A stretch of DNA of 50,250 nt. Origin: Rhizorhabdus histidinilytica. Its GTDB lineage: Bacteria; Pseudomonadota; Alphaproteobacteria; Sphingomonadales; Sphingomonadaceae. The stretch lies in NCBI RefSeq assembly GCF_900167915.1, contig NZ_FUYM01000019.1, positions 1 to 50,250 of the forward strand. The letters are read 5' to 3'. A program made the translations under genes and the position numbers. Shown one piece after another: positions 7,561-16,476 of this stretch (within the stretch, counting starts at the first letter, position 1; each line of letters opens with the position of its first letter). The notes beneath the pieces were generated by a model. It was given only the letters and a program-made list of their open reading frames with translations, had not been told where the DNA came from and searched no databases.

Positions 7561-10500
7561 CTATTCGGCGGCGGCGACCTCCGCCTCGCTGTCGTTGAGC
7601 GGATAGTCGAGCCGGTCGACCATCTCCTTCGGACAGACCTGCCAGATGCGGTCGCGCCAGCGGTCCCAGTCGTCAAGGACGCTATGCGCCCATTTGCTGT
7701 CGGTCCGCTCGGCATGCTCGGCGATCAGCGCCTTGCAGCGCATTTCCCAGCGGACCGAGCCGAGCCGCTGCCAGATGATGCTGTCCGGATTGGCGTTACG
7801 CTCGAAATCGCCATGCTCGTCGAGGACGAAGGCCATGCCGCCGGTCATGCCCGCACCGAAATTGGCGCCGACCCGGCCGAGGATCACGGCAATGCCGCCG
7901 GTCATATATTCGCAGCCATTGGCACCGCAGCCCTCGACCACCACGGTCGCGCCCGAGTTGCGGACCGCGAAGCGCTCGCCCGCCTGCCCTGCCGCGAACA
8001 GCTTGCCCGCCGTGGCGCCGTAGAGGACGGTGTTGCCGATGATCGTGTTCGACCGCGTCTCCAGCGGCGAGGACACCATCGGGCGGACCGCGATGATCGC
8101 GCCCGACAGCCCCTTGCCGACATAGTCGTTGGCGTCGCCGAACACCTCCAGCGTGATACCCTTGACCGCAAAGGCGCCAAGCGACTGGCCCGCCGAGCCG
8201 CGCAAGCGGATATGGACATGGCCATCGGCAAGCGAAGACATGCCGAAGCGCCTGGTGATCTCCGCCGAGAAACGCGTGCCGACCGCACGGTGCGTGTTGC
8301 GCACCGTATAGGTGAGCTGCATCTTCTCGCGCCGCTCGAACACCGCCTTGGCATCCTCGATCATCTGCGCGTCGAGGCTGTCGGGCACTTCGTTGCGGAA
8401 GGTCGGGATGTTGAAGCGGCGCTTCTCCGCAGGCGCGTCGACCTTGGCCAGCACCGGATTGAGGTCGAGATCGTCGAGATGCTCGGCGCCGCGGCTGACC
8501 TGGCGGAGCAGCTCGGTGCGGCCGATGATCTCGTCGAGCGAGCGGACGCCGAGCTTGGCGAGGATCTCGCGCACCTCCTCGGCGATGAAGGTCATCAGGT
8601 TGATCACCTTCTCTGGCGTGCCGACGAACTTCTTCCGGAGCGCCTCGTCCTGGGTGCAGACGCCGACCGGGCAGGTGTTCGAATGGCACTGGCGCACCAT
8701 GATGCAGCCCATCGCCACGAGCGACAGCGTGCCGATGCCGAATTCCTCCGCGCCCAGGATCGCGGCGATGACGATGTCACGCCCCGTCTTGAGGCCGCCG
8801 TCGGTGCGCAGCTTGACCCGGTGGCGCAGGCCGTTGAGCGTCAGCACCTGGTTGGTCTCGCTCAGCCCCATCTCCCACGGCGTGCCGGCATATTTCACCG
8901 ACGTCTGCGGCGATGCGCCGGTGCCGCCGACATGGCCGGCGACCAGGATGACATCGGCATGCGCCTTGGCCACGCCCGCCGCGACCGTGCCGATGCCGGC
9001 CGAGCTGACCAGCTTCACGCACACCCGCGCGCTCGGGTTGATCTGCTTCAGGTCGTAGATGAGCTGCGCCAGATCCTCGATCGAATAGATATCGTGGTGC
9101 GGCGGCGGCGAGATCAGCGTCACGCCCGGCGTCGAATGGCGCAGCCGCGCGATCATCTCGGTCACCTTGAAGCCGGGAAGCTGGCCGCCTTCGCCGGGCT
9201 TGGCGCCCTGCGCGACCTTGATCTCCAGCTCCTCGGCGGCGCCGAGATATTCGGCGGTGACGCCGAAGCGGCCCGAAGCGACCTGCTTGATCACCGAATT
9301 GGCGTTGTCGCCATTGGCATAGGGGGTGTAGCGGCTCTTGTCCTCGCCGCCCTCGCCCGACACCGCCTTGGCGCCGATCCGGTTCATCGCGATCGCCAGC
9401 GTCTCGTGCGCCTCGGGGCTGAGCGCGCCGAGCGACATGCCCGGCGTCACGAAGCGCTTGCGGATCTCGGTGATCGGCTCGACCGAGTCGATCGGAATCC
9501 CTTCGCGCGCCCAATTGAACTCGAGCAGGTCGCGCAGATAGACCGGCGGCAGATCGCGCACCCCGCGCGAGAATTGCAGGTAGGTCGAATAGCTGTCGGT
9601 CGCGACCGAGGTCTGCAGCAGGTGCATGAGCTGCGCGGAATAGGCATGCGCCTCCCCGCCCGCCCGCTGCTTATAGAAACCGCCGACCGGCAGCGACACG
9701 ACGACGTCGTCGAACGCCGCCTCGTGCCGCTCGATCAGGTTGAACTGGAGCGAGTTGAAGCCCTCGCCCGAGATCTTCGCCGGCATGCCGGGGAAGAAGT
9801 CGTTGACCAGCGCGCGACTGAGGCCGACCGCCTCGAAATTATAGCCGCCGCGATAGCTGGAGATCACCGCGATCCCCATCTTCGACATGATCTTGAGCAG
9901 GCCGTCGTCGATCGCCTTGCGGTGCCGCTTCAGGCATTCGTCGAGGCTGCGCTCGCCGAACAGGCCGCGCGCATGACGGTCGGCGATCGCGGCCTCCGCC
10001 AGATAGGCGTTCACCGTCGTCGCGCCGACGCCGACCAGCACCGCATAATAATGGGTGTCGAGGCATTCGGACGAACGGACGTTGACCGACGCATAGGAGC
10101 GCAGCCCCTTGCGGACGAGGTGGGTGTGGACCGCCGCCGCCGCCAGGATCATCGCAATGCCGACCCGGTCGGGCCCGACATGCTCGTCGGTCAGGAACAG
10201 CTCGGCCTTGCCCTCACGCACCGCGGTCTCCGCCTCGGCGCGGACGCGGGCGATCGCCTGGCGCAGCGCGTCGGGCCCGCCATGGACGTCGAAGGTGCAG
10301 TCGATCTCGGCCGCCTGGGCGCCGAAATGGTCCTTCAGCATATGCCAGTCGCGGCAATGGAGCACAGGGCTCTCGAGCACCAGCACGTCGGCCTGCTGCC
10401 CTTCATTGTCGAGGATGTTGGCGAGGTTGCCGAAGCGCGTCTTGAGGCTCATCACCTGCGTCTCGCGCAGGCTGTCGATCGGCGGGTTGGTGACCTGGCT

Positions 10501-12090
10501 GAAATTCTGGCGGAAGAAGTGGCTGATCAGCCGGCCATTGTCGGAGATGACCGCGAGCGGCGTGTCGTCGCCCATCGAGCCGACCGCCTCCTTGGCGTCC
10601 TCGACCTGCGGGCTGAGGATCAGTTCCATGTCCTCGAGCGTCTGGCCCGCCGCGACCTGACGGCGCAACAGCTCGGCGCGCGGCCAGCGCGGGATCATGT
10701 CCTCCGCCGGACGGGGCAGATCGGCCGGCGTCCGGAAGTTCTTGACCCACTCGCCATAAGGCTTCTCGGCCGCGATCTTGTCCTTGATCTCGGCGTCGCC
10801 GTAGATCCGGCCCTCGTCGAGGTCGATCGCGATCATCTGCCCCGGCCCCATCCGGCCCTTGGCGATGATCGTGCTTTCGGGGACGACGACCATTCCGGTC
10901 TCCGACCCGACGATCAGCAGATTGTCGGCGGTCCGCGTGGTGCGCAGCGGCCGCAGCGCGTTGCGGTCGACGCCGGCCACCGCCCAGCGGCCGTCGGTCA
11001 TCGCCAGCGCGGCGGGGCCGTCCCACGGCTCCATCACCGATCCGATATAGCTGTACATCGCGCGGCGCGCCTCGGGCACGTCGGCGCTGTGCTGCCACGC
11101 TTCGGGCACCAGCATCAGCTTCGCGGTCGGCGCGTCACGACCGGAGCGGCAGATCGTCTCGAACACCGCATCGAGCGCGGCCGTGTCCGAAGCCCCCGCC
11201 GGGATCAGCGGCTTGATCTCATCCGAATGCTCGCCGAAGGCGAGGCTGGCCATCTTGATCTCGTGGCTCTTCATCCAGTTCTTGTTGCCGCGGATCGTGT
11301 TGATCTCGCCATTGTGCGCGAGGGCGCGGAACGGCTGCGCCAGCCACCATTGCGGAAAGGTGTTGGTCGAATAGCGCTGGTGGAAGATCGCCACCCGGCT
11401 GACAAAGCGCTCGTCCTTCAGGTCGGGATAGAAGACCGACAGCTCCTCGGCAAGGAACAGCCCCTTGTAGACGATCGAGCGCGCCGACAGCGAGCAGATG
11501 TAGAAGCCCTGGATCTGCGCCTCGATCACCTTGCGCTCGATGCGGCGGCGGATCAGGTAGAGGTTCTTCTCGAACTCCTCGAGGCTCATCTCGTCGGGCA
11601 TTGGCCCGGCGATCATGATCTGCTCGATCTCGGGGCGGGTCTGCAGCGCCTTCTCGCCGATCACCGACACGTCGACCGGCACCTGGCGCCAGCCATAGAT
11701 GGTGTATCCGAAATCGATGATCTCGCTCTCGACGATGGTGCGGCAGGTCTCCTGCGCGCCGAGGTCGGTGCGCGGCAGGAACACCATGCCGACCGCCAGG
11801 CGGTTCGGGCGCGGCTTGTGGCCGGCATGCTCGATCGCGTCGTCGAAGAAGCGGATCGGCAGGTCAACATGGATGCCGGCGCCGTCGCCGGTCTTGCCGT
11901 CGGCATCGACCGCGCCGCGGTGCCACACCGCCTTCAGCGCGTCGATCGCGGCAGCGACGACCCGGCGCGACGGCTTGCCGTCAGTCGCCGCGACCAGGCC
12001 GACGCCGCAGGCATCGCCTTCATATTCGGGGCGGTACATGCCCTCGCGGGCAAGGCGCTCATGTTCGGGGGTAAGATGCTCGTAGGACAT
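7561..12090 (-). CDS. gltB: Glutamate synthase (NADPH) large subunit
   Basis: Full length at 1509 aa. GltB makes two glutamates from glutamine and 2-oxoglutarate in ammonia assimilation. The N-terminal class-II glutamine amidotransferase domain begins after a short propeptide, with the catalytic cysteine at Cys28 in GDACGVGLVA. The FMN-binding synthase domain holds SGEGGEDKSRYTPYANGDN, IKQVASGRFGVTAEYL and SPPPHHDIYSIEDLAQLI. The 3Fe-4S cluster cysteines are in MVRQCHSNTCPVGVCT near residue 1130. The C-terminal alpha-subunit beta-helix is seen in GNTVLYGATAGKLFAAGQAG and NGCEYMTGGIAVILGR. It follows gltD and a DUF2059 gene on the same strand, and a terminator hairpin lies just beyond its end. 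Confidence 0.98.
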   Translation of the reverse strand: MSYEHLTPEHERLAREGMYRPEYEGDACGVGLVAATDGKPSRRVVAAAIDALKAVWHRGAVDADGKTGDGAGIHVDLPIRFFDDAIEHAGHKPRPNRLAVGMVFLPRTDLGAQETCRTIVESEIIDFGYTIYGWRQVPVDVSVIGEKALQTRPEIEQIMIAGPMPDEMSLEEFEKNLYLIRRRIERKVIEAQIQGFYICSLSARSIVYKGLFLAEELSVFYPDLKDERFVSRVAIFHQRYSTNTFPQWWLAQPFRALAHNGEINTIRGNKNWMKSHEIKMASLAFGEHSDEIKPLIPAGASDTAALDAVFETICRSGRDAPTAKLMLVPEAWQHSADVPEARRAMYSYIGSVMEPWDGPAALAMTDGRWAVAGVDRNALRPLRTTRTADNLLIVGSETGMVVVPESTIIAKGRMGPGQMIAIDLDEGRIYGDAEIKDKIAAEKPYGEWVKNFRTPADLPRPAEDMIPRWPRAELLRRQVAAGQTLEDMELILSPQVEDAKEAVGSMGDDTPLAVISDNGRLISHFFRQNFSQVTNPPIDSLRETQVMSLKTRFGNLANILDNEGQQADVLVLESPVLHCRDWHMLKDHFGAQAAEIDCTFDVHGGPDALRQAIARVRAEAETAVREGKAELFLTDEHVGPDRVGIAMILAAAAVHTHLVRKGLRSYASVNVRSSECLDTHYYAVLVGVGATTVNAYLAEAAIADRHARGLFGERSLDECLKRHRKAIDDGLLKIMSKMGIAVISSYRGGYNFEAVGLSRALVNDFFPGMPAKISGEGFNSLQFNLIERHEAAFDDVVVSLPVGGFYKQRAGGEAHAYSAQLMHLLQTSVATDSYSTYLQFSRGVRDLPPVYLRDLLEFNWAREGIPIDSVEPITEIRKRFVTPGMSLGALSPEAHETLAIAMNRIGAKAVSGEGGEDKSRYTPYANGDNANSVIKQVASGRFGVTAEYLGAAEELEIKVAQGAKPGEGGQLPGFKVTEMIARLRHSTPGVTLISPPPHHDIYSIEDLAQLIYDLKQINPSARVCVKLVSSAGIGTVAAGVAKAHADVILVAGHVGGTGASPQTSVKYAGTPWEMGLSETNQVLTLNGLRHRVKLRTDGGLKTGRDIVIAAILGAEEFGIGTLSLVAMGCIMVRQCHSNTCPVGVCTQDEALRKKFVGTPEKVINLMTFIAEEVREILAKLGVRSLDEIIGRTELLRQVSRGAEHLDDLDLNPVLAKVDAPAEKRRFNIPTFRNEVPDSLDAQMIEDAKAVFERREKMQLTYTVRNTHRAVGTRFSAEITRRFGMSSLADGHVHIRLRGSAGQSLGAFAVKGITLEVFGDANDYVGKGLSGAIIAVRPMVSSPLETRSNTIIGNTVLYGATAGKLFAAGQAGERFAVRNSGATVVVEGCGANGCEYMTGGIAVILGRVGANFGAGMTGGMAFVLDEHGDFERNANPDSIIWQRLGSVRWEMRCKALIAEHAERTDSKWAHSVLDDWDRWRDRIWQVCPKEMVDRLDYPLNDSEAEVAAAE

Positions 12091-12099
12091 CGTGCAATC

Positions 12100-12645
12100 C
12101 TAGCTGGCCGTGGGCGAACGCAGCTTCGCCTTGTCTTCGGGGTGCCGCGCGATCCAGTCGGCGACGATCTGCTTGATCTTGGCAATGAACTGCTGCTGGC
12201 CAGGCTTCATCGCCTCGAAGGTCAGCGGCAGCATCTCGGCGATCATCGCCGGGGTTTCCGCGCGGAACTTGACCATCACCGGCTCCTTCATGAAGGCGGT
12301 GACGCGGCGCAGCTCGTCGACGGTGAAGTGGCGGGCATAGATCGTCGCGAGCTGATCGATGAAGGCCGGGGTAAAATAGCTGTCCATCGAACCGACATAG
12401 GCCTGCATCGCTGCGGTCAGCTCGGTACGAAGTCCCTCGGGCATCGTATCGTCCTTGAACATCTGCCGCATCTGCTGGCCCATGCTCTCCGCCATGCGGG
12501 GGCCGAGCGCGCGCATCTGCCCCTGCACGTCGGTGACCTGCATCAGCTCGCGTGCGGCGGCCAGCGTCGCGGCGTCGGGTGCGGTCTCGGCCATTGCCGG
12601 CGACGCCAGCGCGATCGCGGCCGCCGTCAGGACAACGCGCATCAT
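12100..12645 (-). CDS. DUF2059 domain secreted protein
   Basis: Predicted 181 aa. MMRVVLTAAAIALASPAMAE is a clear signal peptide, so the protein is probably periplasmic. The rest is helical and matches the DUF2059 pattern: YFTPAFIDQLATIYARHFTVDELRRVTAFMKEPVMVKFRAETP. That segment (a helix, then FT-x-DEL-x-x-x-x-x-FM-x-x-P) is the core of the family, whose function is not known. The tandem ATG start overlaps the gltD stop (ATGATG against TGA), and the gene ends nine bases before gltB starts. It is therefore firmly embedded between the two glutamate synthase subunit genes and should be cotranslated with them. Confidence 0.85.
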   Translation of the reverse strand: MMRVVLTAAAIALASPAMAETAPDAATLAAARELMQVTDVQGQMRALGPRMAESMGQQMRQMFKDDTMPEGLRTELTAAMQAYVGSMDSYFTPAFIDQLATIYARHFTVDELRRVTAFMKEPVMVKFRAETPAMIAEMLPLTFEAMKPGQQQFIAKIKQIVADWIARHPEDKAKLRSPTAS

Positions 12646-14099
12646 GCCGCCACCTTTCCGGCCGCCAGCTCGCCCCGTTCCGCCTTCGCCTTCAGATAGG
12701 CGTGCATCCGCACGGCGACGTCGCGGCCGTCGCGGATCGCCCACACCACCAGGCTGGCGCCGCGAACGATGTCGCCGGCAGCGAACACGCCCTCGATCGA
12801 GGTCTGCATCGTCTTATGGTCGACACGGAGCGTGCCCCAGCGGGTCACCGACAGCTCGGGTGCCCCGAACATGCCGGGCAGGTCCTCGGGATCGAAGCCG
12901 AGCGCCTTGATCACCAGATCGGCCTCGATCCGGAACTCGCTGCCCGGATCGGGTTCGGGAGTGCGCCGGCCCGACATGTCGGGCTCGCCGAGCCGCATCC
13001 GGATCGCACGGACCCCGCTGACCGTCTCGCCGCCGTCGAACGCCTCGGGCGCCGACAGCCAGACGAACTCGACGCCTTCCTCCTCGGCATTCTTCGTCTC
13101 GCGCTGCGAGCCCGGCATGTTCGCCCGGTCGCGGCGATAGAGGCACTTCACCGAGGCCGCGCCCTGGCGGACCGCGGTGCGGACGCAGTCCATCGCCGTG
13201 TCGCCGCCGCCGATCACGACGACATGCTTGCCCTTCGCATCGAGCAGCCCCTCGTCGAACGCCGGCACTGCATCGCCGAACCCCTTGCGGTTCGACGCGG
13301 TGAGATAGTCGAGCGCCTCGACGATGCCGGGGGTCCCGACGCCGGGCGCCTTGATCGCGCGCGGCTTGTAGACCCCCGTCGCGATCAGGATCGCGTCGTG
13401 GCGGTCGCGCAGATCGTCGAGCGAGGCATCGCGGCCGACCTCGAAATCCTGGTGGAAGACGATGCCGGCATCGATCAGCCGCTGCACCCGGCGCTGGACG
13501 ACGGGCTTCTCGAGCTTGAAGCCGGGGATGCCATAGGTCAGCAGGCCGCCGGCGCGATCGTGCCGGTCGTAGACATGGACGTCGTAGCCGCGCGCGCGCA
13601 TCAGTTCGGCGACGGTGAGGCCGGCGGGCCCCGCGCCGATCACGCCGACCGACTGGCCCCTGGCGGGGCCGACCTGTACCGGTTCGACCCAACCGCGCTC
13701 CCAGGCAGTGTCGGTGATGTATTTTTCGACCGAACCGATCGTCACCGCGCCATGGCCTGAGAATTCGATCACGCAATTGCCCTCGCACAGCCGATCCTGC
13801 GGGCAGATGCGGCCGCAGATCTCGGGCATGGTCGAGGTCGCGTTCGAGAGCTCATAGGCTTCGCGCAGCCGCCCCTCGGTGGTCAGGCGCAGCCAGTCGG
13901 GGATATGGTTGTGCAGCGGGCAATGCGTCGAGCAATAGGGGACGCCGCATTGCGAGCAGCGCGACGCCTGCTCGCCCGCTTTGTCATCCGAATAGCGCGC
14001 CGCGATCTCTCCGAAATCAGCGATGCGCGCATCGGCCCCGCGCTTGGACGGGAACGCTTGTCCCACGCCCACGAATTTCAGCATCGGCTCGTTCGCCAT
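12642..14099 (-). CDS. gltD: Glutamate synthase small (beta) subunit
   Basis: Predicted 485 aa. GltD takes electrons from NADPH through FAD and passes them over 4Fe-4S clusters to GltB. The N-terminal cluster-binding segment shows two cysteine groups, CSQCGVPYCSTHCPLHNHIP and CGRICPQDRLCEGNCV. An FAD Rossmann motif, VGVIGAGPAGLTVAELMRA, and an NADPH motif, VVIGGGDTAMDCVRTAVRQG, follow. It ends with the ATPAGDIVRG-like FAD site (GVFAAGDIVRGASLVVWAI). The start at MANEPMLKFVGVGQ gives the normal length. It is the first gene of a three-gene block with the DUF2059 gene and gltB. Its 5' region contains inverted repeats that may hold the operon promoter. Confidence 0.96.
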   Translation of the reverse strand: MANEPMLKFVGVGQAFPSKRGADARIADFGEIAARYSDDKAGEQASRCSQCGVPYCSTHCPLHNHIPDWLRLTTEGRLREAYELSNATSTMPEICGRICPQDRLCEGNCVIEFSGHGAVTIGSVEKYITDTAWERGWVEPVQVGPARGQSVGVIGAGPAGLTVAELMRARGYDVHVYDRHDRAGGLLTYGIPGFKLEKPVVQRRVQRLIDAGIVFHQDFEVGRDASLDDLRDRHDAILIATGVYKPRAIKAPGVGTPGIVEALDYLTASNRKGFGDAVPAFDEGLLDAKGKHVVVIGGGDTAMDCVRTAVRQGAASVKCLYRRDRANMPGSQRETKNAEEEGVEFVWLSAPEAFDGGETVSGVRAIRMRLGEPDMSGRRTPEPDPGSEFRIEADLVIKALGFDPEDLPGMFGAPELSVTRWGTLRVDHKTMQTSIEGVFAAGDIVRGASLVVWAIRDGRDVAVRMHAYLKAKAERGELAAGKVAA

Positions 14100-14167
14100 G
14101 GCAAATGCCCTCCACGTTCGGAGGCGCATTCTCACAATCGCGGTCCGGAGTCACGCGCATTCCGCAC

Positions 14168-14233
14168 AATAGGTTAGTTCTGCTTACCTATTATCTGTGG
14201 AAACCATCGCGGAATATGAACAGATAAGCAGAA
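14168..14233. promoter_or_regulatory. Inverted repeats between uppP and gltD
   Basis: Two overlapping symmetries lie here. AATAGGTTAG and CTTACCTATT (about 14168-14193) make a 10-bp stem with one mismatch. TTCTGCTTA (14178-14186) and TAAGCAGAA (14225-14233) make a perfect 9-bp inverted pair 38 bp apart. The region lies upstream of gltD on the minus strand and just past the uppP stop, so it could be an operator for the glutamate synthase operon or a terminator for uppP. I cannot decide between them. Confidence 0.4.
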
Positions 14234-14260
14234 ATCCTTCCACATAGGTCCGATACGGTA

Positions 14261-15061
14261 CTATTTGGCCAGGAGCCAGATCAGCGCGGCCGAGCCGGCG
14301 ATGATTCGATACCAGGCGAACGGCGCGAAGCCATGCTTGGTCACGACGCCGAGGAACCAACGGATCACCAGCATCGCCACGATGAAGGAAACGACGAAGC
14401 CGATCGCGATCGCGGTGGTCTGGGCATCGCCCAGCTCGTGCCGCGCCTTCCACAGCGCCAGCGTCGTGGCCCCCAGCATCGTCGGGATGGCGAGGAAGAA
14501 GCTGTATTCGGCCGCCGTGCGCCGCTCGACCCCCAGGGTCAGCGCGCCCATGATGGTGGCGCCCGAACGGCTGACACCCGGGATCATCGACAGGCACTGG
14601 ATCAGTCCGACGCCGAAGGAGGTCCTGAGCGACATGCCCTCGACGCTGTCGCAGGTCGGGTTGCGGACGAGCCGCTCGATCACCAGGATTGCGATGCCGC
14701 CGAGGATCAGCGCGACCGCGACGATGATCGGGGTGTTGAGCATCGCCTTGATCGCGCCATAGGCGACCGCGCCGATCACCGCCGACGGCAGGAAGCCGAC
14801 CAGCACGTTGCGGGTGAAGCGGATCGCCGCCGGATCGCGTCGGCCGAGCCCGGCCAGCACCGCGCCGAAGCGCTCGCGATAGAGCACGACGACCGCGAGG
14901 ATCGCACCGAGCTGGATGACGATGTCGAAGGTCTCGGTGCCTTGCGGCACCTTCATGACCTCCCCGGCGAGGATCAGGTGCCCGGTCGAAGAAACGGGCA
15001 GGAATTCGGTCAACCCCTCGACGATGCCGAGGAGGACGATCGACAGCAGCGACATCTCCAT
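14261..15061 (-). CDS. uppP: Undecaprenyl-diphosphatase
   Basis: About 266 aa, an integral inner-membrane enzyme (BacA/UppP) that dephosphorylates undecaprenyl pyrophosphate to recycle the lipid carrier of cell-wall synthesis; it also confers bacitracin tolerance. Both family signatures are present: EGLTEFLPVSSTGHLILAG near the N-terminus, and MIPGVSRSGATIMGAL in the second half, which together carry the catalytic Glu, Ser, His and Arg residues. Hydrophobic segments alternate along the whole length. The start is ATG 15061 (MEMSLLSI) or 15055. It lies 10 bp after the NDUFA9-like gene on the same strand. Confidence 0.95.
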   Translation of the reverse strand: MEMSLLSIVLLGIVEGLTEFLPVSSTGHLILAGEVMKVPQGTETFDIVIQLGAILAVVVLYRERFGAVLAGLGRRDPAAIRFTRNVLVGFLPSAVIGAVAYGAIKAMLNTPIIVAVALILGGIAILVIERLVRNPTCDSVEGMSLRTSFGVGLIQCLSMIPGVSRSGATIMGALTLGVERRTAAEYSFFLAIPTMLGATTLALWKARHELGDAQTTAIAIGFVVSFIVAMLVIRWFLGVVTKHGFAPFAWYRIIAGSAALIWLLAK

Positions 15062-15071
15062 GGAGCGGGTG

Positions 15072-16010
15072 TCAGGCCGCGGGCTTGGTCTGAGAGGCGA
15101 AGCGGCCGTGCGGCCGGTAGCGAACGAGCCAGGCGGGCGCGACCGCCTCCATCGGCGCCGGCTTGATGCCGAAGGCCTCGAACCCCTTGGCGCCCGGCGC
15201 CACGACATTGTCGACCTGCAGCATCCGCCACTGGTCGCGCGTGATCGGCGCGCCAGGCAGGATGCCCGCGACGGAGGCGAGGATGCCGCCGATCGAATCG
15301 GGCACCGGCACGAACGTGGGCCTGTGGCCGGTCGCGCGGGCGAGCCAGGCGTTGAGCTCGGCCATCGTCACGACCTCTGGCCCGCCGAGCTCATAGGTCT
15401 TGCCGGCATGGGCGCCGGGATCGAGCGCCGCGGCGGCGATCGCCCGGGCCACGTCGGCGACCCAGACCGGCTGAAACTTCACCGCGCCGCGCAGCACCGG
15501 CACGAACGGCGCCGACTGCATCGCCGCGAAGCGATTGAGGAAGCCGTCCTCTGCTCCGAAGACGATCGAGGGACGGATGATGGTGGCGTCGGGGAAGGCG
15601 GTGCGCACGGCGGCCTCGCCCTGCCCCTTGCTGCGACCATAAGCCGAGGGCGATTCGGGATCGGCGCCGATCGCCGAGACATGGACGAGCGATTCGGCGC
15701 CCGCCGCCTTCGCCGCGGCGGCGACATGGGCAGCCCCCTTGCGATGGACCGAATCGAAGTCGCCCTTGAGGATGCCGACCAGGTTGATCACCGAATCGGC
15801 CCCCGCGACCGCGGCGGCGACGGTGGCCGGCTTGGTGACGGACGCGGGAACGAACTGCGTCTGCCCCAGGCTACCCAGGGGTTTCAGGAACCAGGCGTCC
15901 GACGGATCGCGCTCCGCGACACGGACGCGGGCGCCCGCCTTGAGCAGCTCCTGCGCGACATAGCGGCCCAAAAACCCACCCCCGCCGAACAGCGTGACAA
16001 GACGGCTCAT
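15072..16010 (-). CDS. NAD(P)-binding SDR-like protein, complex I NDUFA9 family
   Basis: A 312-aa atypical short-chain dehydrogenase. The nucleotide-binding motif is LVTLFGGGGFLGRYVAQEL at the N-terminus. Further landmarks are DSVINLVGIL, HVSAIGADPESPSAYGRSKGQGE with the Tyr/Lys pair, IIRPSIVFGAEDGFLNRFA, and QPVWVADVARAIA. This pattern is that of the bacterial relatives of the mitochondrial complex I subunit NDUFA9, which are usually annotated that way without proof of a respiratory role. The start at MSRLVTLFGG puts the glycine motif directly at the N-terminus. It is first of a pair with uppP. A role in quinone or NADH chemistry is only inferred. Confidence 0.87.
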   Translation of the reverse strand: MSRLVTLFGGGGFLGRYVAQELLKAGARVRVAERDPSDAWFLKPLGSLGQTQFVPASVTKPATVAAAVAGADSVINLVGILKGDFDSVHRKGAAHVAAAAKAAGAESLVHVSAIGADPESPSAYGRSKGQGEAAVRTAFPDATIIRPSIVFGAEDGFLNRFAAMQSAPFVPVLRGAVKFQPVWVADVARAIAAAALDPGAHAGKTYELGGPEVVTMAELNAWLARATGHRPTFVPVPDSIGGILASVAGILPGAPITRDQWRMLQVDNVVAPGAKGFEAFGIKPAPMEAVAPAWLVRYRPHGRFASQTKPAA

Positions 16011-16063
16011 CCTCAGAATCCCTTGATGTTCAGATGAACTCGCATTGCCCTGCACGGAAGCTG

Positions 16064-16093
16064 TTGACAAGGCACAAGGAGCGCCGCTATCCG
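16064..16093 (+). promoter_or_regulatory. Probable sigma-70 promoter of tRNA-Leu
   Basis: A consensus -35 hexamer, TTGACA (16064-16069), is followed after 18 bp by TATCCG (16088-16093), which could serve as a -10 element. A transcript would begin near 16100, about a dozen bases before the mature tRNA at 16112. The perfect -35 and the position support it; the -10 is weak. Confidence 0.55.
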
Positions 16094-16111
16094 CCCGGCC
16101 TCACCCCGGAT

Positions 16112-16198
<87 letters not shown>

Positions 16199-16476
16199 CT
16201 CATTCCGGAAATCCCCGAGACGATCACCCGCTTCGGCGGCGCATGGGATGAATAGGCTCCGTCGGCCGCGGCTCGACGTGGGGACACGCCAGGTGGCCGG
16301 GATGTCATGTGCACGACAGCGATCCCCGCTGCACGCCCACTTCCCGTCGCAAAGTCGCTACGACCGCTCCATCGGTTTGGCTTCGCGCCGGTCAGAGGCT
16401 GCCGGACGGCAAAGATTTCCGGGCCTTTTCAAGCGCAACGGCATAGGCCACTATCTGCCAAAATCAGGGGATATCG
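16199..16476. other. Intergenic region after tRNA-Leu, no gene seen
   Basis: 278 bp between the tRNA and the first DUF4139 gene. Short open frames here lack start signals and run through the tRNA. The AGGGG at 16466-16470 is the ribosome binding site of the downstream gene. I see no convincing terminator or repeat, and no sign of an integrated element next to the tRNA 3' end. Confidence 0.5.

Noticed and set aside
7516-12699. A 1727-codon open frame on the plus strand
   Set aside because: It is the complement of gltB and the DUF2059 gene, is rich in Arg, Asp and His, and shows no domain. High GC content leaves long antisense frames open.
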